DNA of 64,000 bases from CAIWMF01 sp964402065 (GTDB lineage Bacteria; Verrucomicrobiota; Verrucomicrobiia; Chthoniobacterales; UBA6821): assembly GCA_964402065.1 (NCBI GenBank), contig CAYOAN010000004.1, forward strand, positions 124,001 through 188,000. Direction: 5' to 3'. The notes beneath the pieces were generated by a model. That model did not search any database and had not been told where the DNA came from. It worked only from the letters and a program-made list of their open reading frames with translations. The position numbers were made by a program, and so were the translations under genes. Positions 54,470 through 62,689 of this stretch are shown one piece after another (within the stretch, counting starts at the first letter, position 1; the number at the start of each line of letters is the position of its first letter).

Positions 54470-55501
54470 TTAGTGTTTCTTCTCTAAATGACCACCGAAT
54501 CCAAAGCGCATTGCGGAAAGAATTTTATTTTGGAATTCAGCTTCTCCACGAGAGCTAAAGCGATTGTAAAGTGAAGCAGAAAGAACAGGTACAGGAACGC
54601 CTTCATCAATAGCAGCCTTGATTGTCCAACGCCCTTCACCAGAGTCAGAGACGCGCCCTGCAAAATTCTCTAATTTAGCATCACCTGCAAAAGCATTGGC
54701 AGTAAGATCAAGTAGCCATGAAGAGATAACACTACCACGTCGCCATACTTCAGTAATATCTGCTAGATCCATATCATATTGATAGTGCTCTGGATCACGG
54801 AGAGGGGTTGTCTCAGCATCAATATCATGTTTCTTTTTTCCGATATTAGCTTCTTTGATGATACTAAGTCCTTCGGCATAAGCAGCCATTAGGCCATATT
54901 CAATACCGTTATGAACCATCTTTACAAAGTGTCCTGCACCATTCGGGCCGCAGTGGAGATATCCTTGCTCGGCAGTTCCTTTGTTTTCAGGCCGTCCTTC
55001 TGTACGAGGAATAGTACCAATGCCTGGAGCCAGGCTTACAAAAATAGGGTCGAGATGTTGTACGATATTTTTTTCACCGCCAATCATCATGCAATAACCA
55101 CGCTCTAACCCCCAAACACCGCCGCTTGTTCCAACATCGACATAATGAACTCCTTTTGCAGCAATTTCATGAGCGCGGCGAATATCATCCACATAATAAG
55201 AATTTCCACCATCAATGATAATATCTTCTTTGCTCAAATGGGGGAGTAATTCATGAATCGTTTCATCAACGACAGCAGCTGGCACCATCAACCAAATAGC
55301 GCGAGGCCCTTGTAATTTAGAAACCATATCTGCAAGTGAACTGGCTCCAATAGCACCATCTTTAACAAGAGGGTCTATCATTGTTTGAAAAGAGTCGAAA
55401 ACGACACACTGATGTCCATCACGCATTAAACGACGAACCATGCCAGCGCCCATACGTCCAAGACCGACCATTCCAAGTTGCATTGTTTTTTTTGTGCTCA
55501 T
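54470..55501 (-). CDS. gnd: 6-phosphogluconate dehydrogenase, short (decarboxylating) type
   Basis: Gnd oxidises and decarboxylates 6-phosphogluconate to ribulose-5-phosphate. This 343-residue protein is the short type (YqeC/GntZ-like), not the 470-residue E. coli type. It has the Rossmann start MQLGMVGLGRMGAGMVRRL, IIDGGNSYYVDD, VDVGTSGGVWGLERGYCMM and the catalytic GAGHFVKMVHNGIEYG. Short forms often prefer NAD+. It precedes zwf and follows rpe by 44 bases. Confidence 0.95.
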   Translation of the reverse strand: MSTKKTMQLGMVGLGRMGAGMVRRLMRDGHQCVVFDSFQTMIDPLVKDGAIGASSLADMVSKLQGPRAIWLMVPAAVVDETIHELLPHLSKEDIIIDGGNSYYVDDIRRAHEIAAKGVHYVDVGTSGGVWGLERGYCMMIGGEKNIVQHLDPIFVSLAPGIGTIPRTEGRPENKGTAEQGYLHCGPNGAGHFVKMVHNGIEYGLMAAYAEGLSIIKEANIGKKKHDIDAETTPLRDPEHYQYDMDLADITEVWRRGSVISSWLLDLTANAFAGDAKLENFAGRVSDSGEGRWTIKAAIDEGVPVPVLSASLYNRFSSRGEAEFQNKILSAMRFGFGGHLEKKH

Positions 55502-55512
55502 ATTTTAAAAAA

Positions 55513-55540
55513 TTAGAAGTTTAGGAGTTGTGGTTGAAAG
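55513..55540 (-). repeat. CTTCAAC-type leader repeat before gnd
   Basis: On the minus strand the sequence divides into TTTCAAC, CACAACT, CCTAAAC, TTCTAAT, close in order to the tract before the Pgl/RpiB gene. It lies 11 bases ahead of the gnd start. Confidence 0.4.
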
Positions 55541-55545
55541 TAATG

Positions 55546-56208
55546 TTAGGCTTTATGCAACGCTTGCATGGCTTCGGAGATACCAAGTGGGGATTTAAAA
55601 ATAGAAGTACCAGCAACAAAAACAGTCGCGCCTGCTTGAGCTGCTAAAGAAGCTGTTGCTGGATTAATTCCGCCATCCACTTCGATTTCACAATCGAGTT
55701 TTTTACCGGCAAGCATTTGCTGGACTTCTTTTATTTTTTCTAGCGTAAACGATAAGAAATGTTGATTGCCATATCCAGGATTAACAGTCATGACGAGAAC
55801 TAGATCAATCTCTGTAATAACGGCATCAAGTAAAGAGGCTGAAGTTGCTGGATTAATTGCGACACCAATTTTTTTTCCAAGCAGCTTTGCTTTTTGAATA
55901 GTCCGATGCAAATTATTATTTCCTTCGTAATGAACAATGAAACTATCTGCGCCAGCAGCTGCAAATTCTTCCATAATCGCATCAGGGTTACTGATCATGA
56001 GATGAACTTCCAGAGGAAGCTTTGTCACGGGACGAAGAGATCTAATCACAGGCTCTCCCATCGAAATGTTGGGGACAAAATGCCCATCCATAACATCAAT
56101 GTGAATGCGGTTAGCTCCGGCATCCTCAACAGCTTTGACTTCATCTCCAAGTCGAGCAAAGTCCGCTGCTAGAATTGAGGGGGCGATTTTAAGAGAGGAA
56201 TGATGCAC
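55546..56208 (-). CDS. rpe: Ribulose-phosphate 3-epimerase
   Basis: Rpe interconverts ribulose-5-phosphate and xylulose-5-phosphate. The 220-residue TIM-barrel enzyme has IAPSILAADFARLGDEV, HIDVMDGHFVPNISMG, VHLMISNPD, VLVMTVNPGYGNQHF and EIEVDGGINPAT, all family hallmarks. Spacing is 23 bases from pgi and 44 to gnd, supporting one transcript. Confidence 0.97.
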   Translation of the reverse strand: MHHSSLKIAPSILAADFARLGDEVKAVEDAGANRIHIDVMDGHFVPNISMGEPVIRSLRPVTKLPLEVHLMISNPDAIMEEFAAAGADSFIVHYEGNNNLHRTIQKAKLLGKKIGVAINPATSASLLDAVITEIDLVLVMTVNPGYGNQHFLSFTLEKIKEVQQMLAGKKLDCEIEVDGGINPATASLAAQAGATVFVAGTSIFKSPLGISEAMQALHKA

Positions 56209-56231
56209 AGGGATTATAAAAGCAGGTTTCT

Positions 56232-57869
56232 TTATTTCTTACTACGATACAATGAAATTAAATGATTCGTTGAACTATCGTGTTGCAACTCAGGTTCTGT
56301 TGGACTTTCTAGCTCAGGAATGATCGCTTGAGCCAAGACTTTTCCTAATTCAACGCCCCATTGATCAAAAGAATCGATATGCCAAATGATTCCTTGAGTG
56401 AAGACAGAATGCTCATAGAGTGCCACTAATTTTCCAAGCATCTTAGGGTTTAAAACTTCGGCTAGGATAACATTGGAAGGGCGATTTCCTTCGAACACGC
56501 GGTGAGGAATTAGCTTTTCAGGAGTTCCTTCAGCACGAACTTGTCCTGGTGTTTTTCCAAAAGCGAGTGCCTCCGCCTGCGCAAAGACATTGGAAACCAG
56601 TAAATCATGATGGCGACCAAGGGGATTAAGTGTTTTATAAAACGTAATAAAATCACATGGGATCAGGCGTGTTCCTTGGTGAATGAGTTGATAAAAGGAA
56701 TGTTGACCATTCGTACCAGGCTCACCCCAATAGATAGGACCCGTTTGCGTATCAACTTTTTTTCCATCAAGTGTAACGTGCTTTCCATTACTTTCCATCG
56801 TGAGTTGTTGCAAGTAAGCAGGGAAGCGCTTGAGATATTGATCGTAAGGAAGGACAGCGACTGTTTGAGCATCAAAGAAGTCGTTATACCAAACGGCCAA
56901 AAGCCCCATGAGCACCGGAAGATTTTCTTCAAAAGGAGCGGTCCGGAAATGCTCATCCATCTCATGAAAACCAGCAAGCATTTCTTGGAACTGATGAGGA
57001 CCAATCGCCAGCATTGTTGAGAGACCAATTGCAGAATCCATGGAATAACGACCACCAACCCAATCCCAAAATCCAAACATGTTTTCCGTATCAATACCAA
57101 AGGCTGCTACCTTTTCAGCGTTAGTTGAAACAGCTACAAAATGTTTTGCAATAGCCAGGTTGTCGCCACCTAATCGAGTCAGCAGCCAGTCGCGAGCGCT
57201 GTGAGCGTTGGTCAAAGTTTCTAATGTCCCAAATGTTTTGGAAGAAACAATAAAGAGTGTTTCTGCTGGATCAAGGTCACGTGTTGCTTCTACAAAATCC
57301 GTACTGTCAACGTTAGAAACAAAGCGAAACGTCATCGAACGCTCGCTGTAGTACCGCAAGGCTTCGTACGCCATGACAGGACCAAGGTCAGAGCCACCGA
57401 TGCCGATGTTGACAACGTTTTTTATTCTCTTTCCTGTATGGCCTTTCCACTCACCGTTACGAACTTTATTGCAAAAAGCAGCCATCTTTTCCAAAACAGC
57501 GTGAACATCAGGCACGACATCTTTTCCATCTACCATGATCTTTTTGCCTTTAGGAGCTCTAAGAGCGACATGAAGAACGGCACGATTTTCAGAAACATTA
57601 ATCTTGTCGCCATGAAACATGGCATCAATGCGATCACGAAGGCATGATTCTTGAGCCAACTGACAAAGCAAAGAAATAGTCTCTTCTGTAATCCGATTTT
57701 TGGAATAATCGAGAAAAATCCCAGCAGCTTCAGCAGTCAATCTTTCTCCTCGCTGAGCATCTTCGGCAAAAAGTTCTTTGAGTGACTTTTGATCAAAGAG
57801 ATGGCGATGTCCTTGCAAGGCTTTCCAAGCTGGGCGCTGCGTGGTTGAGAGAGATGCCGTTGAAAACAT
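56232..57869 (-). CDS. pgi: Glucose-6-phosphate isomerase
   Basis: Pgi interconverts glucose-6-phosphate and fructose-6-phosphate, joining this block to glycolysis. The 545-residue protein has NIGIGGSDLGPVMAYEAL, VSSKTFGTLETLTNA, GGRYSMDSAIGLSTML and the C-terminal SFDQWGVELGK. All are in the order expected of the long bacterial enzyme. It lies 55 bases after the glucokinase gene. Confidence 0.97.
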   Translation of the reverse strand: MFSTASLSTTQRPAWKALQGHRHLFDQKSLKELFAEDAQRGERLTAEAAGIFLDYSKNRITEETISLLCQLAQESCLRDRIDAMFHGDKINVSENRAVLHVALRAPKGKKIMVDGKDVVPDVHAVLEKMAAFCNKVRNGEWKGHTGKRIKNVVNIGIGGSDLGPVMAYEALRYYSERSMTFRFVSNVDSTDFVEATRDLDPAETLFIVSSKTFGTLETLTNAHSARDWLLTRLGGDNLAIAKHFVAVSTNAEKVAAFGIDTENMFGFWDWVGGRYSMDSAIGLSTMLAIGPHQFQEMLAGFHEMDEHFRTAPFEENLPVLMGLLAVWYNDFFDAQTVAVLPYDQYLKRFPAYLQQLTMESNGKHVTLDGKKVDTQTGPIYWGEPGTNGQHSFYQLIHQGTRLIPCDFITFYKTLNPLGRHHDLLVSNVFAQAEALAFGKTPGQVRAEGTPEKLIPHRVFEGNRPSNVILAEVLNPKMLGKLVALYEHSVFTQGIIWHIDSFDQWGVELGKVLAQAIIPELESPTEPELQHDSSTNHLISLYRSKK

Positions 57870-57924
57870 AATGTTGGTTTTAGTTAGAAGGTTTTTAATT
57901 ACTTACCGAATCTCTATGAGTTTT

Positions 57925-58701
57925 TTACTCATTACGTTTCAACTTCGCCGCTGGCGAAGAAGTCAAGAGCTCAGAAGGACGCCCCCAAAGGCGAAATCCA
58001 CCTATGAATGCATTTGCATTTTCAGCAACCCGGCATCCTGCTGGCACTTTCTGAAGATGTTGTGCATTACCTCCACCAAGAACGATTTCTTCAGGCTCTA
58101 AAGCTGAACCTAAAATTTCTATAACCTTGCAAACTTCCTTCGTCCACTTTTTCTTTCCCTTTTTTTCCAACGCTCTATTGCAAACATATTTTTCAAAATT
58201 TCCCTTTTTATAAGGAAGCTGAGCAAGTTCCAAGGGAACGATAATCCCTTCTTCAATTAGTGTTGAACCGAGACCTGTGCCAAAACCAAGGAACAATATT
58301 CTTCCGCCCTCATAATCTCCGAGAGCTTGCATGGCTGCATCGTTGATAATTTTAACAGGACAGCCAAAAGCTTTTTCATAATTAAAGTCAACCCACCCGT
58401 TTCCTAGATGCACAGGCTCTTTCATCGGCTTTCCTTTTCTCACTGGCATCGGACATCCCATCGAGATGACATCATAGCTCCAATCAGAAGTTAGATTCTT
58501 AAGCTCCTTGACCATAACGGTAGGTGTCATTCTTGAGCCAGAAGGAAACTTTCTGATTTCACTATGACCGGTACAACTTATTTTGACATGTGTTCCACCA
58601 ATATCGATGACAAGAATTTTCAACTTTGCATCTTTTGTTGAACGAGCTGAAGAAGCTTTACCTACAGAAGGAGACTTCTTTGGCTTTAATTTTTTGCGCA
58701 T
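57925..58701 (-). CDS. ROK-type glucokinase, polyphosphate-glucokinase-like
   Basis: The 258-residue protein should phosphorylate glucose to glucose-6-phosphate. It has VIDIGGTHVKI (phosphate-binding loop), NDAAMQALGDY, and LGFGTGLGSTLIEEG. The later sequence ELAQLPYKKGNFEKYV and GGGNAQHLQKVP, then ANAFIGGFRLW, matches polyphosphate glucokinase (PpgK) better than ATP-ROK kinases, which also have a zinc motif that is missing here. A lysine-rich N-terminal stretch precedes the domain. ATG 58701 lies five bases after tal; a start at 58731 would overlap tal. Confidence 0.85.
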   Translation of the reverse strand: MRKKLKPKKSPSVGKASSARSTKDAKLKILVIDIGGTHVKISCTGHSEIRKFPSGSRMTPTVMVKELKNLTSDWSYDVISMGCPMPVRKGKPMKEPVHLGNGWVDFNYEKAFGCPVKIINDAAMQALGDYEGGRILFLGFGTGLGSTLIEEGIIVPLELAQLPYKKGNFEKYVCNRALEKKGKKKWTKEVCKVIEILGSALEPEEIVLGGGNAQHLQKVPAGCRVAENANAFIGGFRLWGRPSELLTSSPAAKLKRNE

Positions 58702-58705
58702 CGTA

Positions 58706-59779
58706 TTAAATAGTTCCGCTCTTTGAGTCAATGACCTTCATGAGATCATTCCAGGAAGCTACAAAGGAATCTGCTCCTTCTTGTTGAAGTGTGACAGATA
58801 ATTCTTTTAAGTTAATGCCAGCTGCAGCGAAAGCTTTGAGCGTTGCATCAGACGAGCCACCATCGGCATTAATGCTTTCTGTAACTTTGCCATGATCAGC
58901 GAAAGCAAGGAGCGTTTTTTCGGGCATGGTATTGACTGTAAAAGGAGCAGCTAAGCCTGAGATATAGAGTGTATCAGGAGCTTTAGGATCCTTTGTTCCG
59001 GTGCTCGCTAAGAGAAGGCGTTGAGGAACAGCTCCAGCATTGAGAACTCTTAAATAACGTGGCGAGTTAATCAAGGAACAGTAAGCTTTGTAACATTCTT
59101 CTCCAATCGCAATCCCCAATTTATTTACCAAATTTTCTGGAACTTTAGAAGCAACGGCAACGTCCCAACGACTAATGAACACAGAAGCAACCGATGGCAC
59201 ATAAGGTGATAATCCAGCTTTAACTCGTCGTTCGATACCACGCAAGTAAGCTTCTGCTGCTGCTAAATATTGCTCACAAGAAAAGAGCAGAGTTACGTTG
59301 ACAGGAACTCCAGCAAAAATAGACTCCTCAATTGCAGGAAGACCTTCTTTGGTTCCTGGAATTTTAATAAAAAGATTGGAACGTCCAGCTTTTTCATGGA
59401 GTTCTTTTGCAACTTTAGTTGTGGTAGCTGTGTCGTAAGCAAGAAGAGGAGAGACTTCCAACGAAACCCAACCATCGATACCATGAGTTCTTTCATGAAT
59501 GGATTGGAATAAATCTGCTGCTCGAGTGAGATCTTCAAGTGCTAATTCAAAAAAGAGCTCTTCTCCCTTGAGCCCTTTTTTCATCGCTTCACAGATACCA
59601 GTCTCATAAGAACTGCTGTTTTTTATAGCTTGTTGAAAAATAGTAGGATTGGAAGTTAATCCTGTAACAGAAAGTTCATCAATATATTTTTTAAGCGTCC
59701 CATTATTGAGAATATCGCGAGTGATATTATCAAGCCAGATGCTTTGACCGAGATCGTGAAGTTGTTGCGTTGCTTTCAT
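58706..59779 (-). CDS. tal: Transaldolase
   Basis: Tal moves a dihydroxyacetone unit in the non-oxidative pentose-phosphate branch. The 357-residue protein is of the longer bacterial type: LGQSIWLDNITRDIL at the start, SVTGLTSNPTIFQQAI, the Schiff-base lysine in LFIKIPGTKEGLPAI, and VTLLFSCEQYLAAAEAY. It appears to be the first gene of the reverse-strand carbohydrate block. Transketolase, its usual partner, is not in the window. Confidence 0.96.
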   Translation of the reverse strand: MKATQQLHDLGQSIWLDNITRDILNNGTLKKYIDELSVTGLTSNPTIFQQAIKNSSSYETGICEAMKKGLKGEELFFELALEDLTRAADLFQSIHERTHGIDGWVSLEVSPLLAYDTATTTKVAKELHEKAGRSNLFIKIPGTKEGLPAIEESIFAGVPVNVTLLFSCEQYLAAAEAYLRGIERRVKAGLSPYVPSVASVFISRWDVAVASKVPENLVNKLGIAIGEECYKAYCSLINSPRYLRVLNAGAVPQRLLLASTGTKDPKAPDTLYISGLAAPFTVNTMPEKTLLAFADHGKVTESINADGGSSDATLKAFAAAGINLKELSVTLQQEGADSFVASWNDLMKVIDSKSGTI

Positions 59780-59907
59780 AAATATTAAATCAGAAGTTTT
59801 GCATGACAGCCTACAGATAAAAAATCGTTCTTGTCCAAAATAAAATTTTTATCTTTTTAAAAAAGAATTTGCATTACCACATCTCCTTATTCATAAAAAA
59901 GAACGCT

Positions 59908-60138
59908 ATGAATAAAAAAACTCCTCAATCAAACCTAACTAAGAAAGCTAACGTTAGCACCCAAACATCTTCTAAACGTGCTCCTAAAGCTACCTCCAAA
60001 AAAGCAGCACCTTCTCAAGATCAGATTGCCATGCGTGCTTACTTCATTAGCGAACGCCGCCAGCAAATGGGATGGGTAGGTGATCATCTCAGCGATTGGC
60101 AGGAAGCGGAACAACAGTTGCTAGAAGAAACAAAGTAG
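59908..60138 (+). CDS. DUF2934 family small protein
   Basis: The 76-residue protein begins with a lysine-, threonine- and alanine-rich stretch (KKTPQSNLTKKANVS) and ends in a DUF2934-like helix: IAMRAYFISERRQQMG, then WQEAEQQLLEE. DUF2934 proteins are found in many bacteria and their function is unknown; the basic part suggests nucleic-acid contact. ATG 59908 is chosen over an in-frame start 39 bases upstream. A terminator follows. Confidence 0.8.
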   Translation: MNKKTPQSNLTKKANVSTQTSSKRAPKATSKKAAPSQDQIAMRAYFISERRQQMGWVGDHLSDWQEAEQQLLEETK

Positions 60139-60169
60139 CCTTGTGTCTCACAGCTGAGTCTTGTCATTA

Positions 60170-60189
60170 GCGTTATTAACGCCCTTTTT
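60170..60189 (+). terminator. Intrinsic terminator after the DUF2934 gene
   Basis: The hairpin GCGTT, ATT, AACGC is followed by CCTTTTT. It is 31 bases after the stop. A larger inverted repeat (GTCATTAG with CTAATGAC) encloses it. Confidence 0.75.
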
Positions 60190-60383
60190 GCTTATTTCTA
60201 ATGACACTAATTTTCGAAAGGGTTTTTCCTCACTTTTGCTGAACGTGAAAAGTACTTCTCTTGCATTTTATTAAAGCTTCACTTGGTTTCCCCTGGCCAT
60301 CTGCGACTAGAGCACCAGCTGTAAGGGAGGATCCATCAAGGGCAGGAGTGCTCCTTTGGTTTAACTTGAACTGGTCGCTTAAA

Positions 60384-61322
60384 CTATCGCGAAGCACTTT
60401 TCTCTCCCGTAGCCAAGATCGTCTGAAAATGAGGCGCCTGTTGCTCTCGTGAGACGATTTGAATTTCCAAATTTTTAAAACCAGCCTTAGTGAGCATGGT
60501 ATGTAATTCCACACTTGAAAAGCCGAGCCAGACGTGAGCGTAAAGTTCTTTTGCTTGCTCGTAGGTATGACTCACAAGATCTAAGATGATGATTTTTCCA
60601 CCGGGCTTGAGAATTTTAAAAGCAGCATCTACAGCTCGCTGAGGGCTCACAGCATGATGAAGAGCCTGGCTAAAGAGAGCAATATCGATTGACCTTTTCT
60701 CGATTGGCGGATCTTCAATATCGCCGAGACGATACTCTAAATTTTTAAATCCATTTTTTTTGGCTATCTTACTTCCAAAGGAAACCATCTTTGGCAAGTT
60801 ATCGATCGCAATCACTTTTTTGGCTGTTCGGGCTAAAAGTTGTGATAAGGTTCCTTCGCCAGCGCCAAGGTCAGCAATAACAAGCGGTGGCAACAAACGA
60901 AGCAAACCGTGAGCTAAAGCCTCCCATGAACGTCCTGGAACATAGGCCTGTCCAAATTTGCCAGCCAATTTTTCAAAATATTCTGCAGCACGATCTCGGC
61001 GCTTATTTAAGATCAGCTTCAGAGCTAACTGGTCCTTGTTGACCTCAGGAAGCTCCTGCGCAGCTTGATCAAAAATTTGCTCTAAGGGCCTTAGCAAAGG
61101 GGCAACGACCGTATAATAACTATTTTTTCCAACACGACGATCAGTCACTAAATTTTGACGCCGCAGCTGCGCAAGACTTGCTGAAATACGTGACTGCCCC
61201 ATGCTCAGAATTTCTTGAAGTTCTGCAACCGTGAGCTCTTCTTGCCTCAGCAAGAGAATCAGCCGAAAGCGGGTCGGCTCAGATAACAAACTCATGAGAG
61301 AAAGAATGGATTGCATACGCAT
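60384..61322 (-). CDS. ArsR-family regulator fused to a SAM-dependent methyltransferase domain, SahR-like
   Basis: The 312-residue protein has an N-terminal winged helix (about 1-90; LTVAELQEILSMGQSRIS, then RVGKNSYYTV) and a class I methyltransferase-type domain (about 145-305; VIADLGAGEGTLSQLLA, then SQALHHAVSPQRAVDAA). This layout matches the SahR group, ArsR-family repressors that sense S-adenosylhomocysteine and control the SAM cycle. The divergent metK-ahcY pair strongly supports that role. Metal-binding cysteines of arsenic sensors are absent. The start lies inside a palindrome. Confidence 0.85.
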   Translation of the reverse strand: MRMQSILSLMSLLSEPTRFRLILLLRQEELTVAELQEILSMGQSRISASLAQLRRQNLVTDRRVGKNSYYTVVAPLLRPLEQIFDQAAQELPEVNKDQLALKLILNKRRDRAAEYFEKLAGKFGQAYVPGRSWEALAHGLLRLLPPLVIADLGAGEGTLSQLLARTAKKVIAIDNLPKMVSFGSKIAKKNGFKNLEYRLGDIEDPPIEKRSIDIALFSQALHHAVSPQRAVDAAFKILKPGGKIIILDLVSHTYEQAKELYAHVWLGFSSVELHTMLTKAGFKNLEIQIVSREQQAPHFQTILATGEKSASR

Positions 61323-61346
61323 TTATATATATAAATATCTTGATGT
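61321..61346. promoter_or_regulatory. Candidate operator in the regulator-metK intergenic region
   Basis: A perfect 16-base palindrome (61321-61336, ATTTATATATATAAAT) adjoins an inverted repeat ATATC, TT, GATGT (61335-61346, one mismatch). The site touches the start of the ArsR-type gene and lies upstream of metK, so one bound repressor could control both. No SAM riboswitch was recognised in the 95 bases before metK. Confidence 0.55.
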
Positions 61347-61417
61347 GTTCTAGAAATTATTTTAGGCTCCCTATCTCTTAAAACTTTTAATCTTTCAACG
61401 CTGCATAGCTCTTTTTT

Positions 61418-62653
61418 ATGCCTAAAAATTTTATTTTTTCCTCGGAATCTGTTGGTGAAGGTCATCCTGATAAGGTGTGTGATTCTATTTCTGATGCCAT
61501 TTTAGACGCTTGCTTAGCAATTGACCCGAACAGCCGCGTTGCTTGTGAGACTTATGCCAAAAGCAATATCGTTGTTGTCGGCGGAGAAATCACCATTCCT
61601 AAGCACAAAGGTAAAAACATTGAGCATTTCATTAACGTTAATAAAATCGTTCGCGATGTCGTTGCTGATATTGGTTACGTGCATGATGATGATGTTTTTC
61701 ACGCAGAAAAAATCTTTATCAATAACATCCTCACATCACAAAGCGATGATATTGCTCAAGGCGTCGATGTTAAAAAAAGTAATCATAAAGTCGTTCAGGA
61801 ACAAGGAGCAGGGGACCAAGGTTTAATGTTTGGTTATGCTTGTGATGAGACTCCCGAGCTCATGCCAGCGCCAATCATGTATGCACATCGTCTTGGACGC
61901 GAATTAACACGTCTTCGAAAAGCAGGAAAAGCAAAGTGGCTTCGTCCTGATGCGAAGACTCAAGTTTCGGTGCAATACGAAAATGGACTTCCCACGCACG
62001 TTGTTAACATCGTGATTTCTACGCAACATACGGCTGAAGTAAAAAATAAAGAGATTGAAAAATTCTTAATTAATCAGGTGATCAAAAAAGTGATCCCAGC
62101 CAAAATGCTCACTAAAAAAACAAAGTTTTTCATTAACCCAACAGGTCGTTTTGTTATTGGCGGACCGCAAGGTGACACAGGTCTTACTGGACGAAAAATT
62201 ATTGTCGATACTTATGGCGGCATGGGCCGACATGGCGGCGGAGCTTTTTCTGGAAAAGATGCAAGCAAGGTCGATCGTTCAGCAGCTTACATGGGGCGCT
62301 ATGTTGCAAAGAATGTTGTTGCTGCAAAACTCGCCAAAAAATGTGAAGTCCAATTTGCTTACGCGATCGGTTGCGCTGATCCTGTTAGCATTCACATCGA
62401 CACTTTTGAAACAGCAATGGTTCCAGAAGAGGTAATCAAGAAAGCCGTCGAAGCTATTTTCTGCTTTAAGCCAGCTTCTATTATCGAAACCTTAAAGCTC
62501 AAACGGCCGATTTATTCAAAGACGACTAACTATGGTCATTTTGGAAAAATTGATGATCTTCAGAGCATCACTTGGGAACGCACGGACAAGGTGGAAGCCT
62601 TAAAAAAAGAAGTTGCTTCGGTGATGAAAAAAATGAATTCAAAAATTGCTTAA
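61418..62653 (+). CDS. metK: S-adenosylmethionine synthase
   Basis: MetK makes S-adenosylmethionine from methionine and ATP. The 411-residue protein has SSESVGEGHPDKVCDSISDAI, in short GEGHPDK, near the start, then GAGDQGLMFGYA, GRFVIGGPQGDTGLTGRKI and GGGAFSGKDASKVDRSAAY, the substrate- and Mg-binding loops. The length is a little above the average. ATG 61418 is preceded by a T-rich leader without a clear ribosome-binding site. It is 36 bases from ahcY. Confidence 0.97.
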   Translation: MPKNFIFSSESVGEGHPDKVCDSISDAILDACLAIDPNSRVACETYAKSNIVVVGGEITIPKHKGKNIEHFINVNKIVRDVVADIGYVHDDDVFHAEKIFINNILTSQSDDIAQGVDVKKSNHKVVQEQGAGDQGLMFGYACDETPELMPAPIMYAHRLGRELTRLRKAGKAKWLRPDAKTQVSVQYENGLPTHVVNIVISTQHTAEVKNKEIEKFLINQVIKKVIPAKMLTKKTKFFINPTGRFVIGGPQGDTGLTGRKIIVDTYGGMGRHGGGAFSGKDASKVDRSAAYMGRYVAKNVVAAKLAKKCEVQFAYAIGCADPVSIHIDTFETAMVPEEVIKKAVEAIFCFKPASIIETLKLKRPIYSKTTNYGHFGKIDDLQSITWERTDKVEALKKEVASVMKKMNSKIA

Positions 62654-62689
62654 CAAAAAAATAGTTACCTCACTTTAACATTACCGATT

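Noticed and set aside
60230..60514. A 94-codon frame on the minus strand overlapping the end of the ArsR-methyltransferase gene
   Set aside because: It overlaps a well supported gene in another frame and has no domain or start signal.
61323..61417. Possible SAM or SAH riboswitch before metK
   Set aside because: The 95-base leader is A/T-rich with no conserved riboswitch core; the inverted repeat fits a protein operator better.
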